A DNA stretch of 51,888 nt from positions 1-51,888 of the forward strand of contig JAFMKU010000010.1 in assembly GCA_017852795.1 (NCBI GenBank). Direction: 5' to 3'. This document shows, one piece after another, positions 7,904 through 16,278 of the stretch (position 1 is the stretch's first letter; each line of letters opens with the position of its first letter). This DNA comes from Candidatus Neomicrothrix sp. GTDB lineage: Bacteria; Actinomycetota; Acidimicrobiia; Acidimicrobiales; Aldehydirespiratoraceae. Below the pieces are notes generated by a model. The model was not told where the DNA came from. It did no database searches and saw nothing but the letters and a program-made list of their open reading frames with translations. Both the position numbers and the translations under genes were made by a program.

Positions 7904-8719
7904 TCATCCGGCCGGGTTTTGTGTCACGACCGCGGCCCGCAATCGGTACGGGGTGGTGGGGTTGGACAACACCAGGTCATAGATGCGGTCAAAGACATCC
8001 AAACCGTCGCGAACGGTCCCGATAATCGGATGGACCGGGTCGACGGCCAGCGCCTGAGCACCGAGTTCGCCGGTGACAATTGCGAACTGTCCAGGCAAAG
8101 AACCTTGGAGGTCGGCCAGCGCGATCACCGTGCCGATCGGGTAGCTGCCGTCGGCCGGGGCTGGGTCGCTGCTGATGGTGAATCCCGCATCGCCGGCTCC
8201 GCCGACCAGCACCAGCCCGTCGTAGACCACCAAGGGTGCCGATTCGTACACGCCGTAGCGGGCCAGCGCCACGATCAGGTTGGTGGCTTCGGGACTTGTG
8301 GTCGGGTCGAGTTCGACCGCAACTTCACCGGACAGGGTTTCGAGTTGGATCGTGTACTCGGTCGCCGGTTCGAGACAATCGGGTGGGGCCGTAGCGAACG
8401 AGGTGGTTCGGGCCTGGCTGCCGTCGATCGCCGGACAGGGCGTTTCACCGGTGAGGGTGAGGCCCTCGTACCCTTCGCTCACCAGCGAAGGAGGGGTGGT
8501 GTCGAGTGGCACCACCGGAACGTCTTGTTCTTGAGAATCGCCGGTAACCAGAATCAGGCCAGAAACGAGCGGGAGCACCATCGTGACGGCAAGGAGCCCA
8601 ACCGCCATGCTGATCAGGACCCGGCGGCGGCGGGCTTTACGCTGCGTCGCGCTGGCCTGCCGGGCCACAACCCCGTCAGCATGAACCCGCCGTTTTTTCA
8701 GATCATCGTGAGAAACCAC
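7904..8719 (-). CDS. Membrane-anchored divergent cyclophilin-like protein
   Basis: 271 aa. It repeats the plan of its downstream neighbour: basic N-terminus (KARRRR), one membrane helix at about residues 34-58, an acidic linker with paired Cys, then a domain with the same strand order (IQLETLSGEVAVELDPTTSPEATN aligns with the opening of a cyclophilin). The catalytic FHR/IFR, QGG and QFFxT signatures are replaced (VVYDGLVLVGGAG, GQFAIVTGE), so isomerase activity is unlikely. It probably arose by duplication and may bind peptides without catalysis. GTG 8719 is chosen because TAGCGT lies 6 nt upstream. Confidence 0.7.
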   Translation of the reverse strand: MVSHDDLKKRRVHADGVVARQASATQRKARRRRVLISMAVGLLAVTMVLPLVSGLILVTGDSQEQDVPVVPLDTTPPSLVSEGYEGLTLTGETPCPAIDGSQARTTSFATAPPDCLEPATEYTIQLETLSGEVAVELDPTTSPEATNLIVALARYGVYESAPLVVYDGLVLVGGAGDAGFTISSDPAPADGSYPIGTVIALADLQGSLPGQFAIVTGELGAQALAVDPVHPIIGTVRDGLDVFDRIYDLVLSNPTTPYRLRAAVVTQNPAG

Positions 8720-8725
8720 ACCGAG

Positions 8726-8731
8726 ACGCTA
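8726..8731 (-). promoter_or_regulatory. -10 box TAGCGT for the divergent cyclophilin gene
   Basis: TAGCGT ends 6 nt before GTG 8719. Located in the 30-bp gap after the gene at 8750-9586; inferred leaderless promoter. Confidence 0.55.
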
Positions 8732-8749
8732 CCGGTGGGAGTCGGTGGC

Positions 8750-9586
8750 TCAGGCGGGGGAGCAAGGATGGACGCTGGAGACCACACCAAGCCGCCCCGA
8801 CCGGAACGACTCCACAACCCCGTCACGGACGGTGAACACCACCCGGAACTTGGCGTCAATCTCGTCGGTTGGCACGAAGATCAGTTCGGTGGATCCGTCT
8901 CCCAGATCGACTTGTTCGATCTTGTCGCCAAACAGTTCGAGGATCCGCTCGGTGGTGGTGTTGACCCCAACCCCGGAGCGGGTCGTGATCTCTGTTGAGG
9001 TGACGTCGAGCCGTTCGATGGTCCCGTTGTCGACAGTGAAGATCACCCCTGACGGGCCGCGCTCGGGAACGACCAGATAGCAGGCGCCTTCCGGTGAGCA
9101 GGGCACGAGTGGGGTTTCGGCGGCCGTTGAGGCCTGATCCAACGTCATGCCGAACGTGATTTCACCAAACCCGACCGTGGTCACCGAGTCGTTGACTCCC
9201 AGAGCCGGGATGGCAGGACTGTTGGTGGTGCTTGACGAACCCTGAGCGGTTTCGCTGTCACCAGCCGGAGTGTCCTCGCCGCCTTCCGGGTTGCCGGTGG
9301 CGACGGTGGTGGTTGGGGTGGTGGTGGTTGAACTGGAGTCGGTGGCGGCACCGGTCGCCGCGTCAGACCCGGGAACGACACAAGTAATACCGGGCACGGT
9401 GGTGGTTGGGGCGGTGGTGGTCGAACTGGTGTCGGCGGCGGTAACCGTTGACGAGGGTTCGGTGGTGGTGGAATCCGGCACGACCGCGGTTTGTTCGTCG
9501 TCGTCGGACCATGTAACCACCACCAGCCCAGCGGCCATGATGCCGATCAGAACGATGAGGACAAGAAAGACCTGACGTAACTGCAT
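8750..9586 (-). CDS. Anchored extracytoplasmic protein with Thr/Ser-rich linker, unknown function
   Basis: 278 aa from the ATG at 9586. One membrane helix (residues 5-25) is followed by a linker of about 110 residues rich in Thr, Ser, Pro and Gly. The linker contains two copies of an 18-residue block ending SSTTTxPTTTV, a visible internal duplication. The C-terminal 150 residues form a compact domain opening with FGEITFGMTLDQAS and holding two nearby Cys (PCSPEGACYL). Similar FGxIxFGMTxxQ domains occur in exported actinobacterial proteins of unknown role. An upstream in-frame ATG at 9655 would run into tRNA-Lys; TACCAT 6 nt before 9586 supports the shorter form. Confidence 0.7.
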   Translation of the reverse strand: MQLRQVFLVLIVLIGIMAAGLVVVTWSDDDEQTAVVPDSTTTEPSSTVTAADTSSTTTAPTTTVPGITCVVPGSDAATGAATDSSSTTTTPTTTVATGNPEGGEDTPAGDSETAQGSSSTTNSPAIPALGVNDSVTTVGFGEITFGMTLDQASTAAETPLVPCSPEGACYLVVPERGPSGVIFTVDNGTIERLDVTSTEITTRSGVGVNTTTERILELFGDKIEQVDLGDGSTELIFVPTDEIDAKFRVVFTVRDGVVESFRSGRLGVVSSVHPCSPA

Positions 9587-9592
9587 ACCTTG

Positions 9593-9598
9593 ATGGTA
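9593..9598 (-). promoter_or_regulatory. -10 box TACCAT deciding the start at 9586
   Basis: TACCAT ends 6 nt before ATG 9586, and decides between this start and the in-frame ATG at 9655, which lies inside tRNA-Lys. Confidence 0.5.
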
Positions 9599-9627
9599 GG
9601 CGAGGGGTATGACTCGTGTGGTTCGGT

Positions 9628-9704
9628 TGGTGCCCCCGGTGGGATTCGAACCCACGATCTTCGGATTAAAAGTCCGCTGCCGTGACCAACTTGGCTACGG
9701 GGGC
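9628..9704 (-). tRNA. tRNA-Lys (anticodon UUU)
   Basis: Acceptor stem GCCCCCG pairs with CGGGGGC, the discriminator is A, and CCA is encoded at 9630-9628. The anticodon loop is CTTTTAA within the stem GGACT/AGTCC-type arm, giving UUU. T arm carries GGTTCGAATCC. 74 nt without CCA. Confidence 0.97.
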
Positions 9705-9782
9705 ACCGCGGATCCTAACGAGTTGAGGGCGCTGAACGAAACAGCGGAGCAGCAAACCGCGTGAAACGGTTCGGCTCGCCCG

Positions 9783-10487
9783 CTACCAAGCCGGGACGCA
9801 GTCGAGAAACTCCAGTGCCGCATCTATGAAACCGAACTGTTTCGGAAGGTTGAAGTGGTCAACCCCGGCGAGCACCGTCACCTCCACGTTGGGCAGGAGC
9901 TCAGCCAGCGGTTCCGGCGGACCAGCAAAATCTTCGCTGCCGATCACCAGCAGCGCCGGTGCGGTCACCGTAGCCAGCGTGTCGGCGGTGAAATAGCGGT
10001 CGGTTCGCTGCGTTTGGGCTTCCGAAATGGTTCGCAGCAGATCGGGATCCTGGCCGTCGGACCGCATCAAACCATCGAACCGGTAGCCGATGGCCTCCCC
10101 CTGATCGGTCCCAGCCATCGCGTGACCCTCGATCAGGTTTCGCCCCACCCCACCCAGCACCAGGCGCCGGACCAGCCCCGGGAAACGCACTGCGATGTCC
10201 AACGCGGTGCGAGCCCCCAGCGAATACCCGACGATGTCGATCTGGCGGCCGCTGTCGGCGGCAAACGGCAACTGTTCGACTACCGGACCAGCCAGGTCCT
10301 GATAGGCCTCGGGGTTCGTCGGCTTTTCGGCGTCACCGTGCCCGAGCAGATCAATACCGATCGGGCGACGACCACCTTCCTTGACCAGATCAAACCAGCC
10401 CGGCTCGACCCACGTCCGTTGCGTGGACGTAGCGAAGCCATGCAAGAACACGATCGGGACTGGCGCCTCACCGGTGGTCTCGAACAT
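9783..10487 (-). CDS. Alpha/beta hydrolase
   Basis: 234 aa, a compact alpha/beta hydrolase. HGFATS near residue 16 is the oxyanion-hole HG motif. GYSLGA (about residues 87-92) is the nucleophile elbow with its Ser. VIGSEDFAGP holds the likely catalytic Asp, and GVDHFN near residue 213 the catalytic His. The lid region is short. Substrate cannot be told; small esters or carbon-carbon bonded metabolites are typical. TAAGGT sits 7 nt before ATG 10487, and the gene is divergent from the MFS transporter. Confidence 0.82.
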   Translation of the reverse strand: MFETTGEAPVPIVFLHGFATSTQRTWVEPGWFDLVKEGGRRPIGIDLLGHGDAEKPTNPEAYQDLAGPVVEQLPFAADSGRQIDIVGYSLGARTALDIAVRFPGLVRRLVLGGVGRNLIEGHAMAGTDQGEAIGYRFDGLMRSDGQDPDLLRTISEAQTQRTDRYFTADTLATVTAPALLVIGSEDFAGPPEPLAELLPNVEVTVLAGVDHFNLPKQFGFIDAALEFLDCVPAW

Positions 10488-10494
10488 GCCGCTG

Positions 10495-10500
10495 ACCTTA
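10495..10500 (-). promoter_or_regulatory. -10 box TAAGGT for the alpha/beta hydrolase
   Basis: TAAGGT ends 7 nt before ATG 10487 with no Shine-Dalgarno sequence; inferred leaderless promoter. Confidence 0.5.
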
Positions 10501-10539
10501 CGAGGTGGGAGCCATCACCGCCATTTCTCAACCCGCCGG

Positions 10540-10545
10540 TACCGT
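10540..10545 (+). promoter_or_regulatory. -10 box TACCGT for the MFS transporter
   Basis: TACCGT ends 7 nt before GTG 10553, which selects this start over the in-frame GTG at 10505. Confidence 0.5.
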
Positions 10546-10552
10546 GACGCCG

Positions 10553-11773
10553 GTGACCGCCCCCGACCTGCGCCCCGACCGCGCTTTCACTCCCCGAGTG
10601 CTGGCCGTATTTGGGGCCACGGCGTTGTATTTCGGGATCGCCGGAGTGTCGTTCCCGGTGCTGCCCCGACTCGTCGAACGCGAACTCGGAGGATCCGAAG
10701 CCGACATCGGGCTGGCTTTTGGGGTGTTTGCCATCGGGATGCTGCTGGTTCGACCGTTGGCCGGCTGGATGCTGGACCGGGTTGGTCGTCGCCCGGTGAT
10801 GGTCGCCGGTTCATCGGCGCTGGTGATCCTGCAGTTGCTGCACGTTCCCGCCGCGTCGACCGGACACCTCAGCATCCTGCTCGCGGTTCGAGTACTGACC
10901 GGCGCGGCCAGCTCCGCGATGTACCTTTCGCAGGCCACCGTGGCGACCGAACTCCCACCGCCGCATCACCGCGACCGAGTGTTCGCGCTGTTTTCAACGG
11001 TGGTGCTGGTCGGGTTCGCAGTTGGTCAAGTAGCAGGCGAGTCGGTGATGCAGAGCTACGGGTTTGGTTGGGCCTTTGCGCTGGCGGCCGGGTTTGCGGG
11101 GGCCAGCGCCCTGGTGGCGTTCACGCTCCCCGAAACCCGCCCGGACGAGGTGGTGCCCGCCGCATCGTTTACCGACCTGTTCCATCCGGCCGCGGTCCGG
11201 GTCGGCGTCGTCAACCTGCTCATCTTCGTTGCCTTCATGGGGTTCAACGCGTTCATCGCTGACTACGCCGAAGAGTTCGGAATGGCCGAAGCCCGCTGGA
11301 TTCTGCTCACCTACTCGTTGACGGTGATGGCGATGCGCGCCGCAAGCGGGTACGTGCTCGGCCGCTTCGCCCGAATCCACATCGCCACCTTCGCTCACCT
11401 CACCGTGGTCGCCGGCGCGGTGCTGCTGTCCACGGCAAACAGCGTCACCCAGCTCTACCTAGCCGCGGTGGTTATCGCCATCGGGTTGGCGTGGAACGTC
11501 CCATTGATGGTGCTGATCGCCGTTGACTCGGCCACCGAAGCGCAACGGTCTCGAGCGGTCGCCACCGTCACTACCTTTGGTGACCTCGCGAACTCGGTCG
11601 GGACGCTGGTGCTGGGTCTCGTTGCCGAAACCTGGGGGTACCCCGGGATGTACCGGATGGTGGCGGTGTCGGGGGTGGCGGCGCTGCTGCTGATGCGTAG
11701 CCGGTTCATGGCCACGACCGCCGGTTTGCATCGGGCCGGTGGCGCCCCGGTTGCCCCCAGCGCGGTTCGCTAA
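10553..11773 (+). CDS. MFS transporter
   Basis: 406 aa from GTG 10553, with about 12 hydrophobic helices. The loop between helices 2 and 3 has GWMLDRVGRRPVMV, the major facilitator signature, and a similar DRVFALF segment follows helix 4. A central loop separates two six-helix halves. Its family resembles drug or metabolite exporters, but no substrate-specific motif is visible. The start chosen removes 16 residues that precede the first helix and is supported by TACCGT 7 nt upstream; GTG 10505 is the alternative. The gene is convergent with the ABC exporter, leaving 11 bp. Confidence 0.85.
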   Translation: MTAPDLRPDRAFTPRVLAVFGATALYFGIAGVSFPVLPRLVERELGGSEADIGLAFGVFAIGMLLVRPLAGWMLDRVGRRPVMVAGSSALVILQLLHVPAASTGHLSILLAVRVLTGAASSAMYLSQATVATELPPPHHRDRVFALFSTVVLVGFAVGQVAGESVMQSYGFGWAFALAAGFAGASALVAFTLPETRPDEVVPAASFTDLFHPAAVRVGVVNLLIFVAFMGFNAFIADYAEEFGMAEARWILLTYSLTVMAMRAASGYVLGRFARIHIATFAHLTVVAGAVLLSTANSVTQLYLAAVVIAIGLAWNVPLMVLIAVDSATEAQRSRAVATVTTFGDLANSVGTLVLGLVAETWGYPGMYRMVAVSGVAALLLMRSRFMATTAGLHRAGGAPVAPSAVR

Positions 11774-11784
11774 CGAAACCTGGA

Positions 11785-13647
11785 TCAGGCCTGCTCGCCG
11801 CGAACCAGCGAGTCGTACAGTTCGGCGTAGAGCCCACCGGCGGCCCGCAACGCTTCGTGAGTTCCCCGTTCGACAACGACGCCCTGGTCGAGCACCAGGA
11901 TCTGGTCGGCCGCGACGATCGTTGACAAGCGGTGCGCGATCACCAGCGAAGTGCGGCCCTTCAAGGCGTGGGCCAGCGCCTCCTGCACGTGCACCTCGTT
12001 TTCGGTGTCGAGGTGCGACGTTGCTTCGTCGAGGATGACGATCGCCGGGTCTTTGAGCAGCATCCGGGCGATCGCTAACCGCTGCTTCTCGCCGCCGGAA
12101 AGCCGGTAACCCCGTTCGCCAACCACCGTGTCGTAGCCTTCATCGAGGCTGGCGATCACGCCGTGGATCCGAGCCGCAGTGCAGGCTTCGGTAAGTTCGG
12201 CGTCGCTGGCGTCCGGGCGGGCGTAGCGAAGGTTCGCCCCGATCGTGTCATGGAACAGGTGCGGATCCTGGCTGACCACACCGATGGCCTGCCGCAACGA
12301 TTCCTGCGTGAGGGTGCGCACGTCGATCCCGTCGATCGTGACCGAACCGCCGGTGACGTCGTACAGGCGGGGGACCAGCGAGGTCATCGTGGTTTTGCCA
12401 GCCCCGGAAGGTCCGACGATCGCCACCATCTGCCCCGGTTCGATCACCGCCGAAACCCCACGCAGCACATTGCTGTTTCCGCCCGGCTGGTCTCCTCCCA
12501 ACGAAGCGGGGGTACCGGCCGGAGGGGCGGGATACCGGAACGTCACTTCGTTAAACGCCACCGCGCCCCGGGGCGACGGAAGCGCACGGGCGTCGTCGGC
12601 GTCGACGATCGGGTTGGGAGTGTCGAGCACCTCAAAGACCCGTTCGAACGAGACAAACGCGGACATCACGTCAACTCGGGCGTTCGACAACGAAGTCAAG
12701 GGAAGGTAGATCCGCACGGTAAACAAACCGAGCGCCACCAGCGTGCCTTCGGTGATGTTGCCGTCGATGACCTGATGGCCTCCCCACCAGTACACCAAGG
12801 CGGTGCCGATCGCCCCGACCAGCGTGAGCGCAGCGAGAAAGATCCGGCTGTACATGGCGGAACGGACCCCGATGTCTCGCACCCGGCCGGCGTGGCTACC
12901 AAAGTCGTCGGCTTCGGCCCGGTGGCGTCCAAACAATTTGACCAGCAACGCACCAGCCACGTTGAACCGTTCGGTCATGGTGTTGTTCATGCGGGCGTTG
13001 AGGTTCATCCCTTCGCGGGTGATGTCGGACAGCCCGGCCCCTACCCGGCGGGCAGGGATCACGAACACCGGAAGGATCACCACCGCCATCAAGGTCAGGC
13101 GCCATTCCAGCACCAGCATGGTGGCCAACGTTCCGATCAACGTGATGACGTTGCCGACCACGGTCCCGAGCGTGCCGGTGAACGCCCGTTGTGCCCCGAT
13201 CACATCGTTGTTGAGACGCGAGATCAAGGTTCCGGTCTGGGTGCGGGTGAAAAACGCCAGCGGCATCCGTTGCACATGGTCGAACAGGGCGATCCGTAGG
13301 TCGAAGATCAGTTCCTCACCGATCCGGGCCGATAGCCAGCGTTCGACCAGTCCGATCAGCGCTTCACCAACCGCGGCCACCACCATCAAGATGAACAGCA
13401 GGTTGAGCAGACTTGAATCACCGGAAGAAATCGCGTTGTCGAACACCTCCCGGATGAGCAGCGGTGGAAGCAAGCCCAGCATGGTGGCGGTGACCACGGT
13501 GGCGACGAAACCCACGATGAGTCGCCGGTACGGGCGAGCGAACCCGAGAACGCGTCGTCGGGTCTGCCGACCGATCTGTTTGCCTTTGAGCCCCGACGGA
13601 TCGGAGGAAATCGAGTGAAGGATCTGGAACGGACTCGTTGCAGTCAT
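11785..13647 (-). CDS. ABC exporter, fused permease and ATPase
   Basis: 620 aa half-transporter that should dimerise. A six-helix type I exporter domain occupies roughly residues 30-340 and an ATPase domain the rest. Walker A is GPSGAGKTT (412-420), the Q loop SQDP follows, the signature LSGGEKQR lies near 516, Walker B VILDEAT near 537-543, and the switch His is in IAHRLS. It exports lipids, peptides or drugs from the cytoplasm or inner leaflet; the substrate is not deducible. A proline/glycine-rich insert separates permease and ATPase. TAGGAT is 9 nt before ATG 13647. It is divergent from the pncB operon. Confidence 0.9.
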   Translation of the reverse strand: MTATSPFQILHSISSDPSGLKGKQIGRQTRRRVLGFARPYRRLIVGFVATVVTATMLGLLPPLLIREVFDNAISSGDSSLLNLLFILMVVAAVGEALIGLVERWLSARIGEELIFDLRIALFDHVQRMPLAFFTRTQTGTLISRLNNDVIGAQRAFTGTLGTVVGNVITLIGTLATMLVLEWRLTLMAVVILPVFVIPARRVGAGLSDITREGMNLNARMNNTMTERFNVAGALLVKLFGRHRAEADDFGSHAGRVRDIGVRSAMYSRIFLAALTLVGAIGTALVYWWGGHQVIDGNITEGTLVALGLFTVRIYLPLTSLSNARVDVMSAFVSFERVFEVLDTPNPIVDADDARALPSPRGAVAFNEVTFRYPAPPAGTPASLGGDQPGGNSNVLRGVSAVIEPGQMVAIVGPSGAGKTTMTSLVPRLYDVTGGSVTIDGIDVRTLTQESLRQAIGVVSQDPHLFHDTIGANLRYARPDASDAELTEACTAARIHGVIASLDEGYDTVVGERGYRLSGGEKQRLAIARMLLKDPAIVILDEATSHLDTENEVHVQEALAHALKGRTSLVIAHRLSTIVAADQILVLDQGVVVERGTHEALRAAGGLYAELYDSLVRGEQA

Positions 13648-13656
13648 GGTGCTCCG

Positions 13657-13662
13657 ATCCTA
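13657..13662 (-). promoter_or_regulatory. -10 box TAGGAT for the ABC exporter
   Basis: TAGGAT ends 9 nt before ATG 13647, a slightly long spacing. The divergent pncB box lies 30 bp away on the other strand. Confidence 0.45.
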
Positions 13663-13691
13663 CGGCTGAATGGGCGGCCCGACGCTGGCGC

Positions 13692-13697
13692 TAGCGT
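13692..13697 (+). promoter_or_regulatory. -10 box TAGCGT for pncB
   Basis: TAGCGT ends 7 nt before GTG 13705 and only 1 nt before the in-frame GTG 13699, so it selects 13705 as the leaderless start of the operon. Confidence 0.55.
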
Positions 13698-13704
13698 AGT
13701 GGCC

Positions 13705-15081
13705 GTGCAACCGTCGTCTGCGCTGCTGACCGACCACTACGAGCTGACCATGGTCGCGTCAGCTCTCCGTTCTGGGGTGGCTCACCGGCGCGCCGTGTTC
13801 GAACTTTTTGCTCGCCGTTTGCCGGCTGGGCGGGCCTACGGCGTGGTCGCCGGCATCGACCGGATGCTCGAAGCGGTGGGCCGCTTTCGTTTTGATGAAT
13901 CCACTATCGATCATCTGGTGACCGCGGGGGTGGTGGCGCCCGGGCCGATGGTCGATTGGTTGGCCGACTACCGGTTCAGCGGCGACATCACCGGCTACGC
14001 CGAAGGTGAACTGTTCTTTCCTTACAGTCCGGTGTTGACCGTGACCGGCTCGTTTGCCGAATGTGTGGTGCTGGAGACGGTTTTGCTGTCCATCCTCAAC
14101 CACGACAGTGCGGTGGCGTCGGCCGCGGCTCGCATGTCCGACGCGGCCGGTGATCGCCTCCTGATCGAAGGCGGTTCGCGTCGAACCGACCCCGAGTCGG
14201 CAGTGGCTGCGGCCCGAGCGGGTTTCGTCGGTGGGTTCGACACCACCTCCAACCTGGAAGCGGGACGGCGCTACGGCATCCCGACCGGCGGCACGACCGC
14301 CCATGCCTTTGTGCTGGCTCATCGGTCTGAAAGTGATGCGTTCGCCGCCCAGAGCGAAACGCTTGGCGCCGACTCGACCTATCTGGTCGACACGTTCGAT
14401 GTCGCGGAAGGGATCCGGCGGGCGGTGGCGACGGTTGGTACCGACATTGGCGCGGTGCGAATCGATTCCGGTGACCTGCTGAGCGAAACGCTGGCGGCGC
14501 GGGCGTTGCTCGACGAACTGGGTGCGAAGAGCTGCCGGATCGTGGTGTCCAGCGACCTCGACGAGTTCAAGATGGCAGAACTCGAAGCGGCCAACGCCCC
14601 GATCGACGCCTACCTGGTCGGAACGAGCCTGGTCACCGGTTCGGGACACCCCACCGCGTCGATGGTTTACAAACTGGTGTCGATCGCCGACGATGACGAC
14701 CCGTCCAGTGAGCTACGAGCGGTGGGCAAACTGTCCCCCGGCAAACGCACCTTGGGTGGGCGCAAAGACGTCCACCGAACGCTTGATGCCGACGGCCGGT
14801 TTAGTGCCGAAGTGCTCTCGGTGCTTCCCGTAGATCTCGAGGGCGATTCGATGACCCCTCAGGTGTCGTTGATGCGCGACGGTGAAGTGGTGGTGGATCT
14901 CACCAACCCGGCCGCGGCTCAGGCCCGCTGCGCGCAACGCCGAACCCAGCTGTTGGACGCCGACCGAACCCCTTGGCCCGAGCGCGCCCCGGCCATCCCG
15001 ACCATCTGGGAAGGTGTGGAGGAACCGTTGTCGGCCCCGGTGCACGCCGGAGTTGTCAACGGTCCGGCCGTCAGCGAGTAG
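13705..15081 (+). CDS. pncB: Nicotinate phosphoribosyltransferase
   Basis: 458 aa. Converts nicotinate and PRPP to nicotinate mononucleotide in the Preiss-Handler NAD salvage pathway, cytoplasmic. The N-terminus LLTDHYELTMVAS is the family opening. GGTTAHAFVLAH (about residues 200-211) carries the His that is phosphorylated, followed by DTFDV, RIDSGDL and SSDLDEF, which line the PRPP site. Open frame extends further upstream to 13615, but that would overlap the ABC gene, and the TAGCGT box favours GTG 13705. It is followed 12 bp later by the nicotinamidase gene, which makes its substrate, so the two form a salvage operon. Confidence 0.93.
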   Translation: MQPSSALLTDHYELTMVASALRSGVAHRRAVFELFARRLPAGRAYGVVAGIDRMLEAVGRFRFDESTIDHLVTAGVVAPGPMVDWLADYRFSGDITGYAEGELFFPYSPVLTVTGSFAECVVLETVLLSILNHDSAVASAAARMSDAAGDRLLIEGGSRRTDPESAVAAARAGFVGGFDTTSNLEAGRRYGIPTGGTTAHAFVLAHRSESDAFAAQSETLGADSTYLVDTFDVAEGIRRAVATVGTDIGAVRIDSGDLLSETLAARALLDELGAKSCRIVVSSDLDEFKMAELEAANAPIDAYLVGTSLVTGSGHPTASMVYKLVSIADDDDPSSELRAVGKLSPGKRTLGGRKDVHRTLDADGRFSAEVLSVLPVDLEGDSMTPQVSLMRDGEVVVDLTNPAAAQARCAQRRTQLLDADRTPWPERAPAIPTIWEGVEEPLSAPVHAGVVNGPAVSE

Positions 15082-15093
15082 AGGAGAAGGTCA

Positions 15094-15708
15094 ATGGTGC
15101 GGGCCCTGATCGTGGTGGATGTGCAAAACGATTTCTGCGAAGCGGGATCGCTGGCGGTCGCCGGTGGGGCTGAAGTTGCCCGCTCGATTTCGTCGCTGGT
15201 GGGAACCAACCGGGCCAACGGCCGCTACGACGCGGTGGTGGCTACGAAGGACTGGCATGTCGATCCCGGATCGCATTTCGCCCCGACCGGTACCGAACCG
15301 AACTACGTGGATACTTGGCCGGTGCATTGCGTGGCCGAAAGCAACGGAGCCGAGTTTCACCCGGAGCTGACCATCGCAGTTGACGAGGTGTTTCTCAAAG
15401 GCCAAACCAGTCCGAGCTACACCGGTTTCGACGGCACAGCCGTTGGAAGCCCAGCCGTTGGAAGCCCAGCCGTTGCTCGAACGTCGGGTGACGGGGTTGA
15501 TCTGGAGCGGTGGCTCCGGGACCGGGCCGTCGAGGCGGTGGATGTGGTGGGGCTTGCCACCGATCACTGTGTCAAAGCCACGGCGTTGGACGCCGCGGCC
15601 CGCGGGTTCGAAACCAACGTGCTGCTGGCCTACTGCGCTGGGGTTGCGGCCGACACGACCGAAGCGGCGCGGTCGGAAATGGCCGCCGCCGGTATCGGTC
15701 TGACCTGA
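15094..15708 (+). CDS. pncA: Nicotinamidase
   Basis: 204 aa. Hydrolyses nicotinamide to nicotinate and ammonia, feeding PncB. The catalytic triad is visible as Asp9 (VVDVQNDF), Lys102 (FLKGQ) and Cys159 (ATDHCVKA); metal ligands Asp53, His55 and His61 lie in TKDWHVDPGSHF. Between the Lys and Cys a low-complexity insert (residues about 116-127) is built from a pentapeptide AVGSP repeated twice and a half, encoded by a 15-bp DNA tandem repeat. The insert lies at a surface loop and should not disturb the site. A GAGGAGAAGG Shine-Dalgarno region precedes ATG 15094. The stop overlaps the next start (TGATG). Confidence 0.93.
   Translation: MVRALIVVDVQNDFCEAGSLAVAGGAEVARSISSLVGTNRANGRYDAVVATKDWHVDPGSHFAPTGTEPNYVDTWPVHCVAESNGAEFHPELTIAVDEVFLKGQTSPSYTGFDGTAVGSPAVGSPAVARTSGDGVDLERWLRDRAVEAVDVVGLATDHCVKATALDAAARGFETNVLLAYCAGVAADTTEAARSEMAAAGIGLT
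15439..15475 (+). repeat. 15-bp tandem repeat inside pncA, about 2.5 copies
   Basis: Unit GCCGTTGGAAGCCCA at 15439-15453 and 15454-15468 is exact, followed by a partial GCCGTTG. It is in frame and encodes AVGSP, so copy number could vary without frameshift. Confidence 0.9.
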
Positions 15709-16268
15709 TGGGGCTTGACCGAGATCCGGGCTGGTGGCCGGTCGTCCGTCGTTTGCCGTTGCTGGTCGTGCCAGTGCTCGGCATGCGGTCTATGGCGCTA
15801 AACCGGTCGGGGTTGGATTCGATGCGGATGGTCTGGTTGACCCTGGCCAACGCCATGGTGCTGCTCTGGTTTCCGGTGACGTTGGCGTCAGGGCAGGGCC
15901 TCGACCGTCTGGACACCACGACCGGCGCGGTCCTGGTGGCGTTGGTCGGAACGTTCGCCCAGCTAGTTGCCCCCCGGTTGACTCCGGCTTGGGATTTCGC
16001 AGACGCGGCCCGGTTCGCCCGTTCGTTTCAGCGTGCCACGTTCACCCGGATCGGTTTGGCCCAGATCGCGGTGGCGGTCGGGCTAATGGGTTTTCTGCTC
16101 AGCGGTTCGGTGTGGGTGTACGGCACCGGGTTTGTGATCGCCGGAGCGGGAATGGTTGACGCCGCCCCCGGCCGACGCCGAGTGGCCGAAGCCCAGCGGG
16201 CCGCCGATGCCGCCGGCTGCGATCTGGTGGTGGTCCGGGTCTTGACTGGGCATCAGCTCAGCCGCTGA
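15708..16268 (+). CDS. Membrane protein of unknown function in the pncB-pncA operon
   Basis: 186 aa, chosen to start at ATG 15708 because it overlaps the pncA stop by one base (TGATG), a sign of coupling. Four hydrophobic segments can be seen, about residues 12-26, 44-62, 74-90 and 123-155. Between the third and fourth is a short amphipathic stretch (FADAARFARSFQRATFTR) that may lie along the membrane. The C-terminal 30 residues are charged and probably cytoplasmic. No family is recognised. Its position suggests a link with nicotinamide or nicotinate uptake or with NAD metabolism, but this is only context. Confidence 0.6.
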   Translation: MGLDRDPGWWPVVRRLPLLVVPVLGMRSMALNRSGLDSMRMVWLTLANAMVLLWFPVTLASGQGLDRLDTTTGAVLVALVGTFAQLVAPRLTPAWDFADAARFARSFQRATFTRIGLAQIAVAVGLMGFLLSGSVWVYGTGFVIAGAGMVDAAPGRRRVAEAQRAADAAGCDLVVVRVLTGHQLSR

Positions 16269-16278
16269 CCCGAGGCGT

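Noticed and set aside
9586-9655. 23-residue N-terminal extension of the Thr-rich anchored protein
   Set aside because: It would be encoded by the tRNA-Lys 3' part. A TACCAT box 6 nt before ATG 9586 and the membrane helix right after it support the shorter form.
12163-13299. A 378-codon plus-strand open frame
   Set aside because: Antisense to the ABC exporter, which has complete motifs. The translated product is Arg/Gly/Asp-rich without domain features.
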